Source: Solimonas flava DSM 18980
GTDB taxonomy: Bacteria; Pseudomonadota; Gammaproteobacteria; Nevskiales; Nevskiaceae
Assembly (NCBI RefSeq): GCF_000426685.1
Contig: NZ_AUFV01000011.1
Coordinates: 103,763 to 167,762 of the forward strand
Direction of reading: 5' to 3'
Length of the DNA stretch: 64,000 bases
The position numbers were made by a program, and so were the translations under genes. Positions 1 through 7,811 of the stretch are shown here, piece by piece (positions within the stretch are counted from its first letter, which is position 1; the number at the start of each line of letters is the position of its first letter). Under the pieces are notes generated by a model. That model saw only the letters and a program-made list of their open reading frames with translations, made no database searches and was not told the DNA's origin.

Positions 1-1467
1 GACCAGCTTGCCCCACGGCAGGAAGGTGATCTTGTCGAGCGCCAGCTTCATCTGCGCATTGATCAGCGCCCGCTCATCGGTCTTCTGTTCCGGCACCAGA
101 CCGATCTTGGCGAGATGCGCCGGCGTCAGCGACAGCGTGATGGTGTCGCCGATCGCCTCGTGGAAACCGTCATGCGCCGCGTTCTGGAAGATCGGCGGCA
201 GCGCGTTGTACATCAGGTCGTAGTAGATGTGACCCATCTCGTGGTGGATCGTGAACAGATCCTCCTCGCGCGGCTCGATGCACATCTTGATGCGCACGTC
301 GCCCTGCATGTTCATGTCCCAGGCGCTGGCGTGGCAGACCACGTCGCGGTCGCGCGGCCGCAGCAGCATCGACTTCTCGTAGAACGAGGCCGGCAGCGGC
401 GGGAAGCCGATCGAGGTATAGAAATCCTCGGCGATCCTGGTCGTCTCGAGCGCGAACTGCGCGTCGGCCTGATGCGCAAGCTCGGCGAGTTCGAGTGCGG
501 TCGGCGCGCCCTTGGCGGCGGCGATCAGCTTCCGGTAGTCGGCGTCGCGACGCTGGCGCAGCGCGGCGCTGACGTCGAGCGAGCCGGCGCCGCCCTTGTC
601 GGCGAGCGGATACGGCTCGACCAGCGGATAGATATTGCTCCACTGCTGCGCCCACATATTGCCGAGCAGGTGGGCCGGAATCAGGCCGTCCTTCGGCACC
701 ACGGCGTCGCCGTACCTGCCGTTGAGCTTGGCCCGCACATCGCAGTGCAGCGCTTCGTACAGCGGCTGCAGCTGCGTCCACAGCTTTTCGACGGTCTGCT
801 CGAACTCGGCCGGGCTCATGTCGTAGCCGGCGCGCCACATCTCGCCGAGATTGGCGAAGCCGAGTTCGCGGGCGCCCTCGTTCGACAGCTCGACGAACTT
901 CTCGTAGTCCGGCTTGATCGACTTGGCGGTCTCGTGCCAGCCGGCCCAGGCGGCCGCGCGCTCCTGCGGCGTGCGCGCCGGATCGTCGATGATCTTCTCG
1001 ATATCGCTCAGATTCAGGCACGGCGCGCCCGGCTGCGGGCACCACTTGCCGGCGCCGTAGTTCGCTTCCATGTGCGCGAGCACGCGCGTCAGCTCGCCGC
1101 GCTTGGCGGCGTCGTTCGGTGCCGGATTGGCGGTCGACAGCTTCAGCAGCAGCATGCCGCGCGCCGTGTCCTTGCCCATCTCCACGCCGTTGAAGCGCTT
1201 GGACTCGTCGAGCTTTCTGCCGAGGTAGCCCAGCCACTCGTCGTTGGCGCGCGACGACAGCATCTGCGTGTCGTCGTTGATGAAGGTCGCCTGCGTCCAC
1301 TGCGCGGCGCTCAGGTACGGAATGAACTGGCGGTAGTCGTCATTGACGCCGGCCATGAAAGCGTCGGCTTCGGCCGGCGTCGCCTTGGCGGCGGACGGCG
1401 CGGTGTCCTTGTGTCCGCAGGCGGCGACGAGCGCGGCGGCGGCAAGCGGAATCAGCAGGGTGCGCAT
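1..1467 (-). CDS. M2-family peptidyl-dipeptidase lipoprotein (ACE-like), C-terminus cut by window edge
   Basis: Zinc dipeptidyl carboxypeptidase of the angiotensin-converting-enzyme family, expected to release dipeptides from peptide C-termini in the periplasm. The frame is open for 489 codons to the window edge. It shows a lipoprotein signal ending VAACGH, family-typical segments such as SSRANDEWLGYLGRK and NLGEMWRAGYDMSP, the zinc motif HEMGH (about residues 409-413) and the downstream EAIGD that supplies the glutamate ligand. Family members run to about 600 residues, so roughly the last fifth is missing. I chose the ATG at 1467 because GGGAG lies 7-8 nt upstream; an ATG at 1473 has no room for a ribosome site. 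The gene follows the peptide transporter by 19 nt on the same strand, so the pair probably forms a peptide-scavenging operon. Confidence 0.93.
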   Translation of the reverse strand, partial: MRTLLIPLAAAALVAACGHKDTAPSAAKATPAEADAFMAGVNDDYRQFIPYLSAAQWTQATFINDDTQMLSSRANDEWLGYLGRKLDESKRFNGVEMGKDTARGMLLLKLSTANPAPNDAAKRGELTRVLAHMEANYGAGKWCPQPGAPCLNLSDIEKIIDDPARTPQERAAAWAGWHETAKSIKPDYEKFVELSNEGARELGFANLGEMWRAGYDMSPAEFEQTVEKLWTQLQPLYEALHCDVRAKLNGRYGDAVVPKDGLIPAHLLGNMWAQQWSNIYPLVEPYPLADKGGAGSLDVSAALRQRRDADYRKLIAAAKGAPTALELAELAHQADAQFALETTRIAEDFYTSIGFPPLPASFYEKSMLLRPRDRDVVCHASAWDMNMQGDVRIKMCIEPREEDLFTIHHEMGHIYYDLMYNALPPIFQNAAHDGFHEAIGDTITLSLTPAHLAKIGLVPEQKTDERALINAQMKLALDKITFLPWGKLV

Positions 1468-1486
1468 CGACATTCTCCCGAAAACT

Positions 1487-2995
1487 TCACTTTGCGTCCG
1501 GCGCTGAGGGCAGCGCCATCAGTTTCTTGACAGGTTTGCTGATCAGCAGCATCAGCCCGCCGACGCCGAGGCCGAGCAGCGCGACGCTGAGGAACTGGTC
1601 CGGCATATCCTTGATGTCGCTGCCGCCGACGTGGCCGCCGATCAGGCCGGCGGCGAGATTGCCGACCGCCAGGCCGAGGAACCAGGTGCCCATCAGCTGG
1701 CCGACGTAGCGCGGCGGCGCCAGGCGCGTGACGTTCGACATGCCGACCGGCGCCAGGCACAGCTCGCCGGTCGTGTGCAGCAGATAGGTCAGCAGCAGCC
1801 AGGTCGGCGCGACCTTGGCGCCGCTCGTCACGCACAGCTGCGCCGCGAACATGATGACGATGAAGCCGAGGCCCATCTGGATCAGGGCGAGGCCGAACTT
1901 GGCCGGCGCCGAAGGATCGAGGTTGCGGCGCCCGAGCCGCACCCACAGCGCCGCGAAGAACGGCGCGAACAGGATGATGTAGACCGGGTTCGCCGCCTGG
2001 TACCACGACGCCGGATGCTCGCCGCTCGGAAACCACGAACCGAGCAGCGCGCGGTCCGTGTAGTCCTGCGCGAACAGGTTCAGCGAGGTCGCCGCCTGCT
2101 CGAAGCCGGCCCAGAAGGTCGCCGAGCTGAGAAACAGGATCGCGATCACGGCGACGCGGCCGCGTTCGACGCGCGTCAGGTCGGCAAACAGCAGCATGTA
2201 ACCGAAAAAGCCGATGGCGACCGCCGCCATCGCCACGCCGGCCATCTTGGCGAGATCGCTGGGGCCCACCGGCACGAGGCCGCTGGCGAGCACCGCGACC
2301 ACCGCGAGCAGCGCCGCCGCCGCGATCGCCAGCAGGCGCCAGCCGGCGCGTCGCTGCTCCGGCGTGCCGGCTGGCGCGAGCCCGCCCGAACCGAGGTAGT
2401 GCTCGGTCAGCCGGTACTGGATGACGCCGCCGAGCATGAACACGCCGGCGGCACCAAAGCCGAGCCGCCACGACCAGTTCTCGCCGATCGTGCCGACCAC
2501 GAACGGCGCGATCGCCGCGCCGAGGTTGATGCCCATGTAGAAGATCGAGAAGCCGGCATCGCGGCGCGCGTCGGCATTGCCCTCGTAGAGCGTGCCGACC
2601 AGCGCCGACACATTGGGCTTGAGCAGGCCGACGCCGACGACGATGATCGCGAGGCCGACGAAGAACAGCGCCGCCGGACCGGGAATCGCCAGCGCGAAGT
2701 TGCCGGCGGCGATGAACAGGCCGCCCCAGAACACCGCGCGGCGGCTGCCGATCAGGCGGTCGGCGATCCAGCCGCCGGGCAGCGAGAACAGATAGACGGC
2801 GCCGGTATAGAGACCGTAGATGGCACCGGCTTCCTCGCGCGTCAGGCCGAGGCCCGGATTGACCTCGGTCGCGGCGGCAGCGAGGAAGAAGACGAGGATT
2901 GCGCGCATCCCGTAGTAGGTGAAGCGCTCCCACATCTCGGTGAAAAACAGCGTCGCCAGGCCACGCGGGTGGCCCAGCCAGGTTTTCTCGCTCAT
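1487..2995 (-). CDS. POT/PTR2 proton-dependent oligopeptide transporter
   Basis: Inner-membrane major facilitator protein of 502 residues that takes up di- and tripeptides with protons. The family fingerprint EMWERFTYYGM, with its ExxERFxYYG proton/peptide motif, lies near residues 17-27. GVGLLKPNVSALVGTLY and FYMGINLGAAIAPFV follow, and about a dozen hydrophobic segments span the protein. The start at 2995 is an ATG preceded by GAGG at a suitable distance; a TTG one codon earlier is less likely. The gene lies directly upstream of the ACE-like dipeptidase, so peptides released outside could be imported here. Length is normal for a bacterial DtpT-type protein. The exact substrate range cannot be read from sequence. 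Confidence 0.95.
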   Translation of the reverse strand: MSEKTWLGHPRGLATLFFTEMWERFTYYGMRAILVFFLAAAATEVNPGLGLTREEAGAIYGLYTGAVYLFSLPGGWIADRLIGSRRAVFWGGLFIAAGNFALAIPGPAALFFVGLAIIVVGVGLLKPNVSALVGTLYEGNADARRDAGFSIFYMGINLGAAIAPFVVGTIGENWSWRLGFGAAGVFMLGGVIQYRLTEHYLGSGGLAPAGTPEQRRAGWRLLAIAAAALLAVVAVLASGLVPVGPSDLAKMAGVAMAAVAIGFFGYMLLFADLTRVERGRVAVIAILFLSSATFWAGFEQAATSLNLFAQDYTDRALLGSWFPSGEHPASWYQAANPVYIILFAPFFAALWVRLGRRNLDPSAPAKFGLALIQMGLGFIVIMFAAQLCVTSGAKVAPTWLLLTYLLHTTGELCLAPVGMSNVTRLAPPRYVGQLMGTWFLGLAVGNLAAGLIGGHVGGSDIKDMPDQFLSVALLGLGVGGLMLLISKPVKKLMALPSAPDAK

Positions 2996-3099
2996 CAACG
3001 ACCTCGTCAGAGAAGCGGCGCGTGCGGCGCGCGGATCGCGCGCGATGCGGCTTCAGGTTTTCGCAAACCGCCGCACTATGCCCGCGCCCCGCCGGGTGG

Positions 3100-3612
3100 T
3101 CATCCGGTAAATCCCCCAAGGCGCCAGATCACGGCGCCGGCGAGGACTGCGAGCAGGCCGAGCAATATCCACGCCAGACGCCGCCGCGGGCGCGGCGCGC
3201 GCACGCCGAGTTCGGCGTCGAGATGCGCGTGCAGCAGGCGCAGGTTGCGCTGGTTCGACTTGAACGCGAAGTCGGCGAGATCGCCGACCACCGGCACGAA
3301 GCCGAGCACGGCATCGAACACGACGTTGCCGGTCATGCGCGCGAGCAGGCCGCGCGGCGCGCGCACGCGCCAGGCCTCGACCACGAAATAGCCGCCGATC
3401 AGCGCGCCGGCCAGATCGCCGACCACCGGGATCAGGCCGATCAGCGCTTCAATGCCGATGCGCCAGCGCGTGCCCGGCACGCCGATGCCGCTGTCGAGCC
3501 ACCACGCGAGGCGATCGAGGCGTGCCCGCGTCGCGTGCAGCGCCGCGTGCCGCGCGGGCGGCGCGATCTCGGCTTCGCGGGCGGGATCGGTCGGGGCGCC
3601 AGGGCCTGTCAT
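3100..3612 (-). CDS. DUF4112 family membrane protein
   Basis: A 170-residue protein with the DUF4112 pattern: an Arg-rich amphipathic start (ATRARLDRLAWWLDSGIGVPGTR), then two related hydrophobic segments each carrying a GLIPVVGDL / GFVPVVGDL motif, and the family ending FKSNQRNLRLLHAHL. A basic tail and a final transmembrane segment follow. The start at 3612 is an ATG with GGAAG about 7 nt upstream; longer forms would run into the plsB leader. The family has no established function as far as I know. It is transcribed divergently from plsB across about 110 bp. Confidence 0.85.
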   Translation of the reverse strand: MTGPGAPTDPAREAEIAPPARHAALHATRARLDRLAWWLDSGIGVPGTRWRIGIEALIGLIPVVGDLAGALIGGYFVVEAWRVRAPRGLLARMTGNVVFDAVLGFVPVVGDLADFAFKSNQRNLRLLHAHLDAELGVRAPRPRRRLAWILLGLLAVLAGAVIWRLGGFTG

Positions 3613-3722
3613 GTTCGCTTCCGGTAAACTTTTTGCATGATGGCGGAAACGGCGGGCGCGCGAGGCGCGCCTTCCGACGCGCAGCGTCGCGCGACCGCGA
3701 ACCATTTTATGGAAGGAGTCGC

Positions 3723-6320
3723 ATGCGCGCTCTGCTCAACCGTGTCCTCTACAGCCTGGTGTGGTGGATGTTCCGCCCGTTCTCGGGCCTGGTCCGCTAC
3801 AAGACCGCGCCGCAGCCGCTGCGCGACGGGCTGAAGATCGATCCGACCAAGCCGGTCGTCTACATCCTCGCCCAGCGCTCCTGGGTCGACATGTTCGTGC
3901 TCGAGCGCATCTGCAAGGAGCTGGTGCTGCCGCGGCCGAACCGCACCGGCTCGAACTTCCCGACCGTCGAGCGCGCCGGCGTGGTCTACATGGATGCGCT
4001 GCTCGAAACGCGCGTGCGGCCAACCGACCTGACGCGCCTGATCGAGACCGGCATCGCGACCAAGACCTTCGAGGCGCAGCTGGTGCCGGTGTCGATCTTC
4101 TGGGGCCGTGACCCCGGCAAGGAAACCAGCCTGTGGAAGCTGCTGTTCGCCGACAGCGTGCAGGCCGGCCGCGTGCGCAAGTTCTTCATCATGCTGTTCA
4201 ACGGCCGCAACGTGCTGGCGCACTTCGGCCTGCCGTTCTCATTCCGCGAGTACGTCGACCGCGGCCCCGACGCGACGACCTCGATCCGCAAGCTGACGCG
4301 CGTCCTGCACTTCCACTTCCTGCGCGCGCGCACCGCGGCGCTCGGCCCGACGCTGCTGCGCCGCGGCGTCGTCATCGACGGCCTGCTGCACAGCACCGAG
4401 GTGCAGCGCGCGATCGAGCGCGCCGCCGGCAAGAACGGCATGACGCTGGACAAGGCGCGCGCCCACGCGCGCAAGTGCGCGGAGGAGATCGCCGCCGACT
4501 ACTCGACGACCAGCATCAACTTCCTTGAGCGCTTCCTGACCTACGTCGTCTTCAAGCGCGTATTCGCCGGCATCGACGTGCAGGGCCTGGAGCGCATGCG
4601 CGAGCTGGCGCAGCAGTACGAGCTGGTCTACATGCCCTCGCACCGCTCGCACGCCGACTATCTGCTGGTGTCGTACTCGCTATACCACGCCGGCGTCGTG
4701 CCGCCGCACATCGCCGCCGGCGTCAACCTGAATTTCTGGCCGGTCGGCGGCCTGCTGCGCCGCTGCGGCGCGTTCTATCTGCGCCGCAGCTTCTCGGGCG
4801 ACGCGATCTACACCGCCGTGTTCCGCGCCTACGTCGACGCGCTGATCAAGCGCGGCTATGCGATCGAGTTCTTCCCGGAAGGCGGACGCAGCCGCACCGG
4901 CCGCCTGCTGCAGCCGAAAACCGGCCTGCTGTCGATGGTCGTCGAAGCCGGCCTGCGCCAGAACACGCGGCGCCTGGCGATGGTGCCGGTCTACATCGGC
5001 TACGACCGCGTCTGGGAAGTCGGCAGCTACACCAAGGAGCTGCGCGGCGGGGCGAAGAGCAAGGAATCCGCCGAAGGCCTGCTCAAGGCCGGCAAGATCC
5101 TCGGCAAGTCCTACGGCAAGGCCTACATCAACTTCGGCGAGCCGATCATCCTGCAGGACTACGCCAGCCAGCACCTGCCGGGCTGGCGCGAGGCGATGAC
5201 GGCCGACGACGAGGCGCTGCCGGAGAACTTCAAGGCCTTCGTCGCGCAACTCGCGCTCGAGAACAGCCGCCGCATCAACGCCGCGGCGGTCGCCAATCCT
5301 TCGAGTCTGGCGGCGATCGCGCTGCTCGCCTCGCCGCAGCGCGTGGTCGCGCACGAGGAGTTCATCGAGCAGATCGGCTACCTGATCTGGCTGCTGAAGG
5401 GCGAGCCCTACGGGGAGCACCTCTACATTCCGGAAGTCTCGCCGAAGGCGGTCGTCGACTGGAGCGGGCCGATCGCGCAGATCGCGCGCGTGCCGCATCC
5501 CTGGGGCGAGCTGCACGGCGTCACCGCGCGCGACGCCGTCGCGCTCACCTACAACCGCAACAACATCCAGCATCTGTTCGCGATCCCGTCCTTGATTGCC
5601 AACCTGTTCCGCACCCGGCAGATGCTGTCCGACGAAGCCGTCATCATGGGCGTGCGCGCGCTGTATCCGTTCCTGCGCAACGAATTCTTCCTGCGCTGGC
5701 AGCCGGCCGAGATCGAAGGCGTGGCCAAGGCCTGGATCAACGTCATGCTCGGCCTCGGTCTGCTCAGCCGCGAGAACGACCGCCTGCGCCGCCCGGACGC
5801 CAACCAGCCGGCGTACTCGACGCTGGCGATGCTCGGCCGCGTGCTCGGCGAGACGCATGAGCGCTACTGCATGACAGCGCTGCTGCTCGCCGACGAGCGC
5901 CGCTCGCAGCAGCCGCTCAAGCGCGAACGCTTCGAGGAGGACTGCCGCCTGCTCGCCGAGCGCATGGCGATCCTCACCGGCCGCGACGCGCCCGAATTCT
6001 TCGACAAGGCGCTGTTCAAGGGCTACCTCAACACCCTGATCGATGTCGGCCTGGTGACCGTCAGCGCCGACAAGACGCTCGCCGTCGATGCGCGCATCGA
6101 CCGCATCGCCGAGCGCTCGCTGGAACTGCTGTCCGACGAGGCGCGGCAGATGCTGCTGCAACTGCTGTCGCGGCGGCGCGCCGCCGAGCAGGCGGCGACC
6201 GCTCCGGAGGCGGGTGCCGATGCCGCCACGACGGACGAGACGGCGGCTGCCGCGGCCGCCGCGACGGCGCCGGACAGAGGGGAAAACCACCCCGGGACAG
6301 GCCCGGAAAAGCCGCTATAA
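3723..6320 (+). CDS. plsB: Glycerol-3-phosphate 1-O-acyltransferase PlsB
   Basis: Inner-membrane enzyme that transfers an acyl chain from acyl-ACP or acyl-CoA to sn-glycerol-3-phosphate, the first step of phospholipid synthesis. The 865-residue product has all four acyltransferase blocks: HRSHADYLL with the catalytic His and Asp near residues 307 and 312 (close to the E. coli numbering), GAFYLRR, FPEGGRSRTGR and VPVYIGYDR. The N-terminal segment PVVYILAQRSWVDMFVLER and the full length also match PlsB. The start is supported by GGAAGGAG at 3711-3718. The C-terminal 35 residues are an Ala/Thr/Glu-rich tail. The TAA stop lies inside a TATAAT box probably used by the next gene. Confidence 0.97.
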   Translation: MRALLNRVLYSLVWWMFRPFSGLVRYKTAPQPLRDGLKIDPTKPVVYILAQRSWVDMFVLERICKELVLPRPNRTGSNFPTVERAGVVYMDALLETRVRPTDLTRLIETGIATKTFEAQLVPVSIFWGRDPGKETSLWKLLFADSVQAGRVRKFFIMLFNGRNVLAHFGLPFSFREYVDRGPDATTSIRKLTRVLHFHFLRARTAALGPTLLRRGVVIDGLLHSTEVQRAIERAAGKNGMTLDKARAHARKCAEEIAADYSTTSINFLERFLTYVVFKRVFAGIDVQGLERMRELAQQYELVYMPSHRSHADYLLVSYSLYHAGVVPPHIAAGVNLNFWPVGGLLRRCGAFYLRRSFSGDAIYTAVFRAYVDALIKRGYAIEFFPEGGRSRTGRLLQPKTGLLSMVVEAGLRQNTRRLAMVPVYIGYDRVWEVGSYTKELRGGAKSKESAEGLLKAGKILGKSYGKAYINFGEPIILQDYASQHLPGWREAMTADDEALPENFKAFVAQLALENSRRINAAAVANPSSLAAIALLASPQRVVAHEEFIEQIGYLIWLLKGEPYGEHLYIPEVSPKAVVDWSGPIAQIARVPHPWGELHGVTARDAVALTYNRNNIQHLFAIPSLIANLFRTRQMLSDEAVIMGVRALYPFLRNEFFLRWQPAEIEGVAKAWINVMLGLGLLSRENDRLRRPDANQPAYSTLAMLGRVLGETHERYCMTALLLADERRSQQPLKRERFEEDCRLLAERMAILTGRDAPEFFDKALFKGYLNTLIDVGLVTVSADKTLAVDARIDRIAERSLELLSDEARQMLLQLLSRRRAAEQAATAPEAGADAATTDETAAAAAAATAPDRGENHPGTGPEKPL

Positions 6321-6321
6321 T
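6316..6321 (+). promoter_or_regulatory. Candidate -10 box for the FKBP gene, overlapping the plsB stop
   Basis: A perfect TATAAT sits 49 nt upstream of the FKBP-type isomerase start, and its central TAA is the plsB stop codon. No convincing -35 box is visible at 16-18 bp, so the call rests on the -10 alone. It would let the isomerase gene be transcribed separately from plsB. Confidence 0.5.
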
Positions 6322-6369
6322 CGAGCGCTACCGGCGCAAATCGCGCCTTTTTCGCATCTGGACGACCCC

Positions 6370-7113
6370 ATGAAGAATTCGTTACGCATGCTGGCCCTCA
6401 GCGTCGCCGCCGTCGCGCTCATCGCCGGCTGCGCCAAGAAGGATGACAAGGCCGCCGCCGGCAATGCCGCGCTCGAAACCGACGCGCAGAAGTTCGGCTA
6501 TGCGATCGGCGTCGATCTCGGCAAGTCGCTGCAGCCGGTCAAGGAAGACGTCGATCTCGCCGCGCTGAAGGCCGGCCTCGACGACGCCTTCGCCGGCACC
6601 GCGCCGAAGATGGACGACGCCGCGCGCGAAGAAATCAAGAACACGGTCGCCAAGAAGATGCAGGAGCGCCAGCTCAAGCAGCGCGAGGAGCAGGCGACGA
6701 AGAACAAGGAAGAAGGCCAGAAGTTCCTCGAGGAGAACGGCAAGCGTGATGGCGTGAAGACCACCGCCTCGGGCCTGCAGTACGAAGTCATCACCGAAGG
6801 CAAGGGCGCCCATCCGAAGGCCACCGACACCGTCACCGTGCACTACAAGGGCACGCTGATCAACGGCGAGGAGTTCGACAGCTCCTACTCGCGCGGCCAG
6901 CCGGTCAGCTTCCCGCTCGGCAACGTGATCCCGGGCTGGACCGAAGGCGTGCAGCTGATGACGCCGGGCAGCAAGTACAAGTTCTACATCCCGTCCGACC
7001 TCGCCTACGGCGAGCGCGGCGCCGGCGTGAAGATCGGCCCGAATCAGGTCCTGATCTTCGAAGTCGAGCTGCTGTCGGTCGGCGAGCCGAAGGAAGACAA
7101 GTCCGCGAAGTAA
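6370..7113 (+). CDS. FKBP-type peptidyl-prolyl cis-trans isomerase lipoprotein (FkpA/Mip type)
   Basis: Periplasmic or outer-membrane-anchored prolyl isomerase and chaperone of 247 residues. The signal sequence ends in the lipobox LIAGC with Cys 21. An N-terminal helical dimerisation domain follows (FGYAIGVDLGKSL to about residue 130, with a charged coiled-coil stretch KKMQERQLKQREEQATKNKEE), then a C-terminal FKBP domain with VTVHYKGTLINGEEFDSSY, FPLGNVIPGWTEGVQLM and YGERGAG. This two-domain layout is that of FkpA, FklB and Mip. It follows plsB by 49 nt and ends in a clear hairpin terminator. A separate -10 box overlaps the plsB stop codon. Confidence 0.95.
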   Translation: MKNSLRMLALSVAAVALIAGCAKKDDKAAAGNAALETDAQKFGYAIGVDLGKSLQPVKEDVDLAALKAGLDDAFAGTAPKMDDAAREEIKNTVAKKMQERQLKQREEQATKNKEEGQKFLEENGKRDGVKTTASGLQYEVITEGKGAHPKATDTVTVHYKGTLINGEEFDSSYSRGQPVSFPLGNVIPGWTEGVQLMTPGSKYKFYIPSDLAYGERGAGVKIGPNQVLIFEVELLSVGEPKEDKSAK

Positions 7114-7130
7114 GCCGGACCGGTCGTGAG

Positions 7131-7156
7131 AAAACGCCGCCTTCGGGCGGCGTTTT
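7131..7156 (+). terminator. Rho-independent terminator after the FKBP gene
   Basis: Perfect 11-bp inverted repeat (AAAACGCCGCC / GGCGGCGTTTT) around a TTCG loop, 17 nt after the stop codon and followed by CGTTT. The A-run on the left gives it a U-tract on both strands. Confidence 0.9.
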
Positions 7157-7235
7157 CGTTTGTGGCCCGGCACCGGGAACGCCTGCTGCGCTCGCGTCCT
7201 GATCCGTCTTCCCGATTCCGCCTTGCGGCGAGTTC

Positions 7236-7284
7236 CTTTTCTTCGCCTACAGGCGCCTGCGGTCGGCGCCCAGGCCAAGAAAAG
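7236..7284. repeat. Large imperfect hairpin between the FKBP and GNAT genes
   Basis: Outer arms CTTTTCTTCGCCT (7236-7248) and AGGCCAAGAAAAG (7272-7284) pair with one mismatch. Inner arms GGCGCC at 7252-7257 and 7265-7270 pair perfectly. It lies in the ~190-bp space between converging genes and resembles the extragenic hairpins common in high-GC gammaproteobacteria. It may also stop transcription of the GNAT gene. No gene is seen in this stretch. Confidence 0.6.
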
Positions 7285-7346
7285 CCGGCGCGCGACGGTG
7301 CGCCATCAAAAGTCAGATCAAGCCGCGCACGCCGCGCACCTCGGAC

Positions 7347-7811
7347 TCAGCGCGCGCGTGGCCCCGCCAGAAGCTTGCGCAGCCGCAGCCCGTCTCCGCC
7401 GTCGTCGTAATAGCCCGGCAGGCGTTGCCGCTCGGCGTAGCCGAGGCGCGCGTACAGCGCGCGCGCCGCGGCGTTGTCCTCGCGCACCTCCAGCGACACC
7501 GCATCGCATCCGCCTTCACGCGCGCCGCGCTCGGCCGCCTGCACCAGGCGACGGCCGAGACCGAGGCCGCGGGCGAGCGGATCGACGACCACCGAATAGA
7601 TGCGGGCGACCGCACTGCCGCGTCGCGTCAGCAGGATCAGGGCGCCGACGATCCCGTGCGGCGGCGCATCGACGACCCAGACCCGTGCGCTCGGCACGCG
7701 CAGGAAACGCCGCACCGAGGCGCGCGACATGCGATCGCCCGGGAAATGGCGCTCGAGATCGAGCAGGCCGTCGACGTCGCCGACCCGCGCACGGCGCAGT
7801 CTCGGCTTCAC
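7347..7811 (-). CDS. GNAT family N-acetyltransferase (RimI-like)
   Basis: Acetyl-CoA-dependent acyltransferase of 154 residues. Motif A for CoA binding is seen as IYSVVVDPLARGLGLGRRLVQAA near the middle, followed by LEVREDNAAARALYARLGY, the RimI-like motif B. The start is a GTG at 7811-7809 that overlaps the TGA of the upstream RimK-like gene (GTGA), so the two are almost certainly translationally coupled. RimI proteins acetylate the N-terminus of ribosomal protein S18, but many relatives have other targets; the coupling to an ATP-grasp ligase argues for a specialised partner instead. The target is unknown. Confidence 0.9.
   Translation of the reverse strand: MKPRLRRARVGDVDGLLDLERHFPGDRMSRASVRRFLRVPSARVWVVDAPPHGIVGALILLTRRGSAVARIYSVVVDPLARGLGLGRRLVQAAERGAREGGCDAVSLEVREDNAAARALYARLGYAERQRLPGYYDDGGDGLRLRKLLAGPRAR

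Noticed and set aside
1631..3391. Plus-strand frame opposite the POT transporter
   Set aside because: Composition is that of an antisense shadow; the transporter has clear family motifs.
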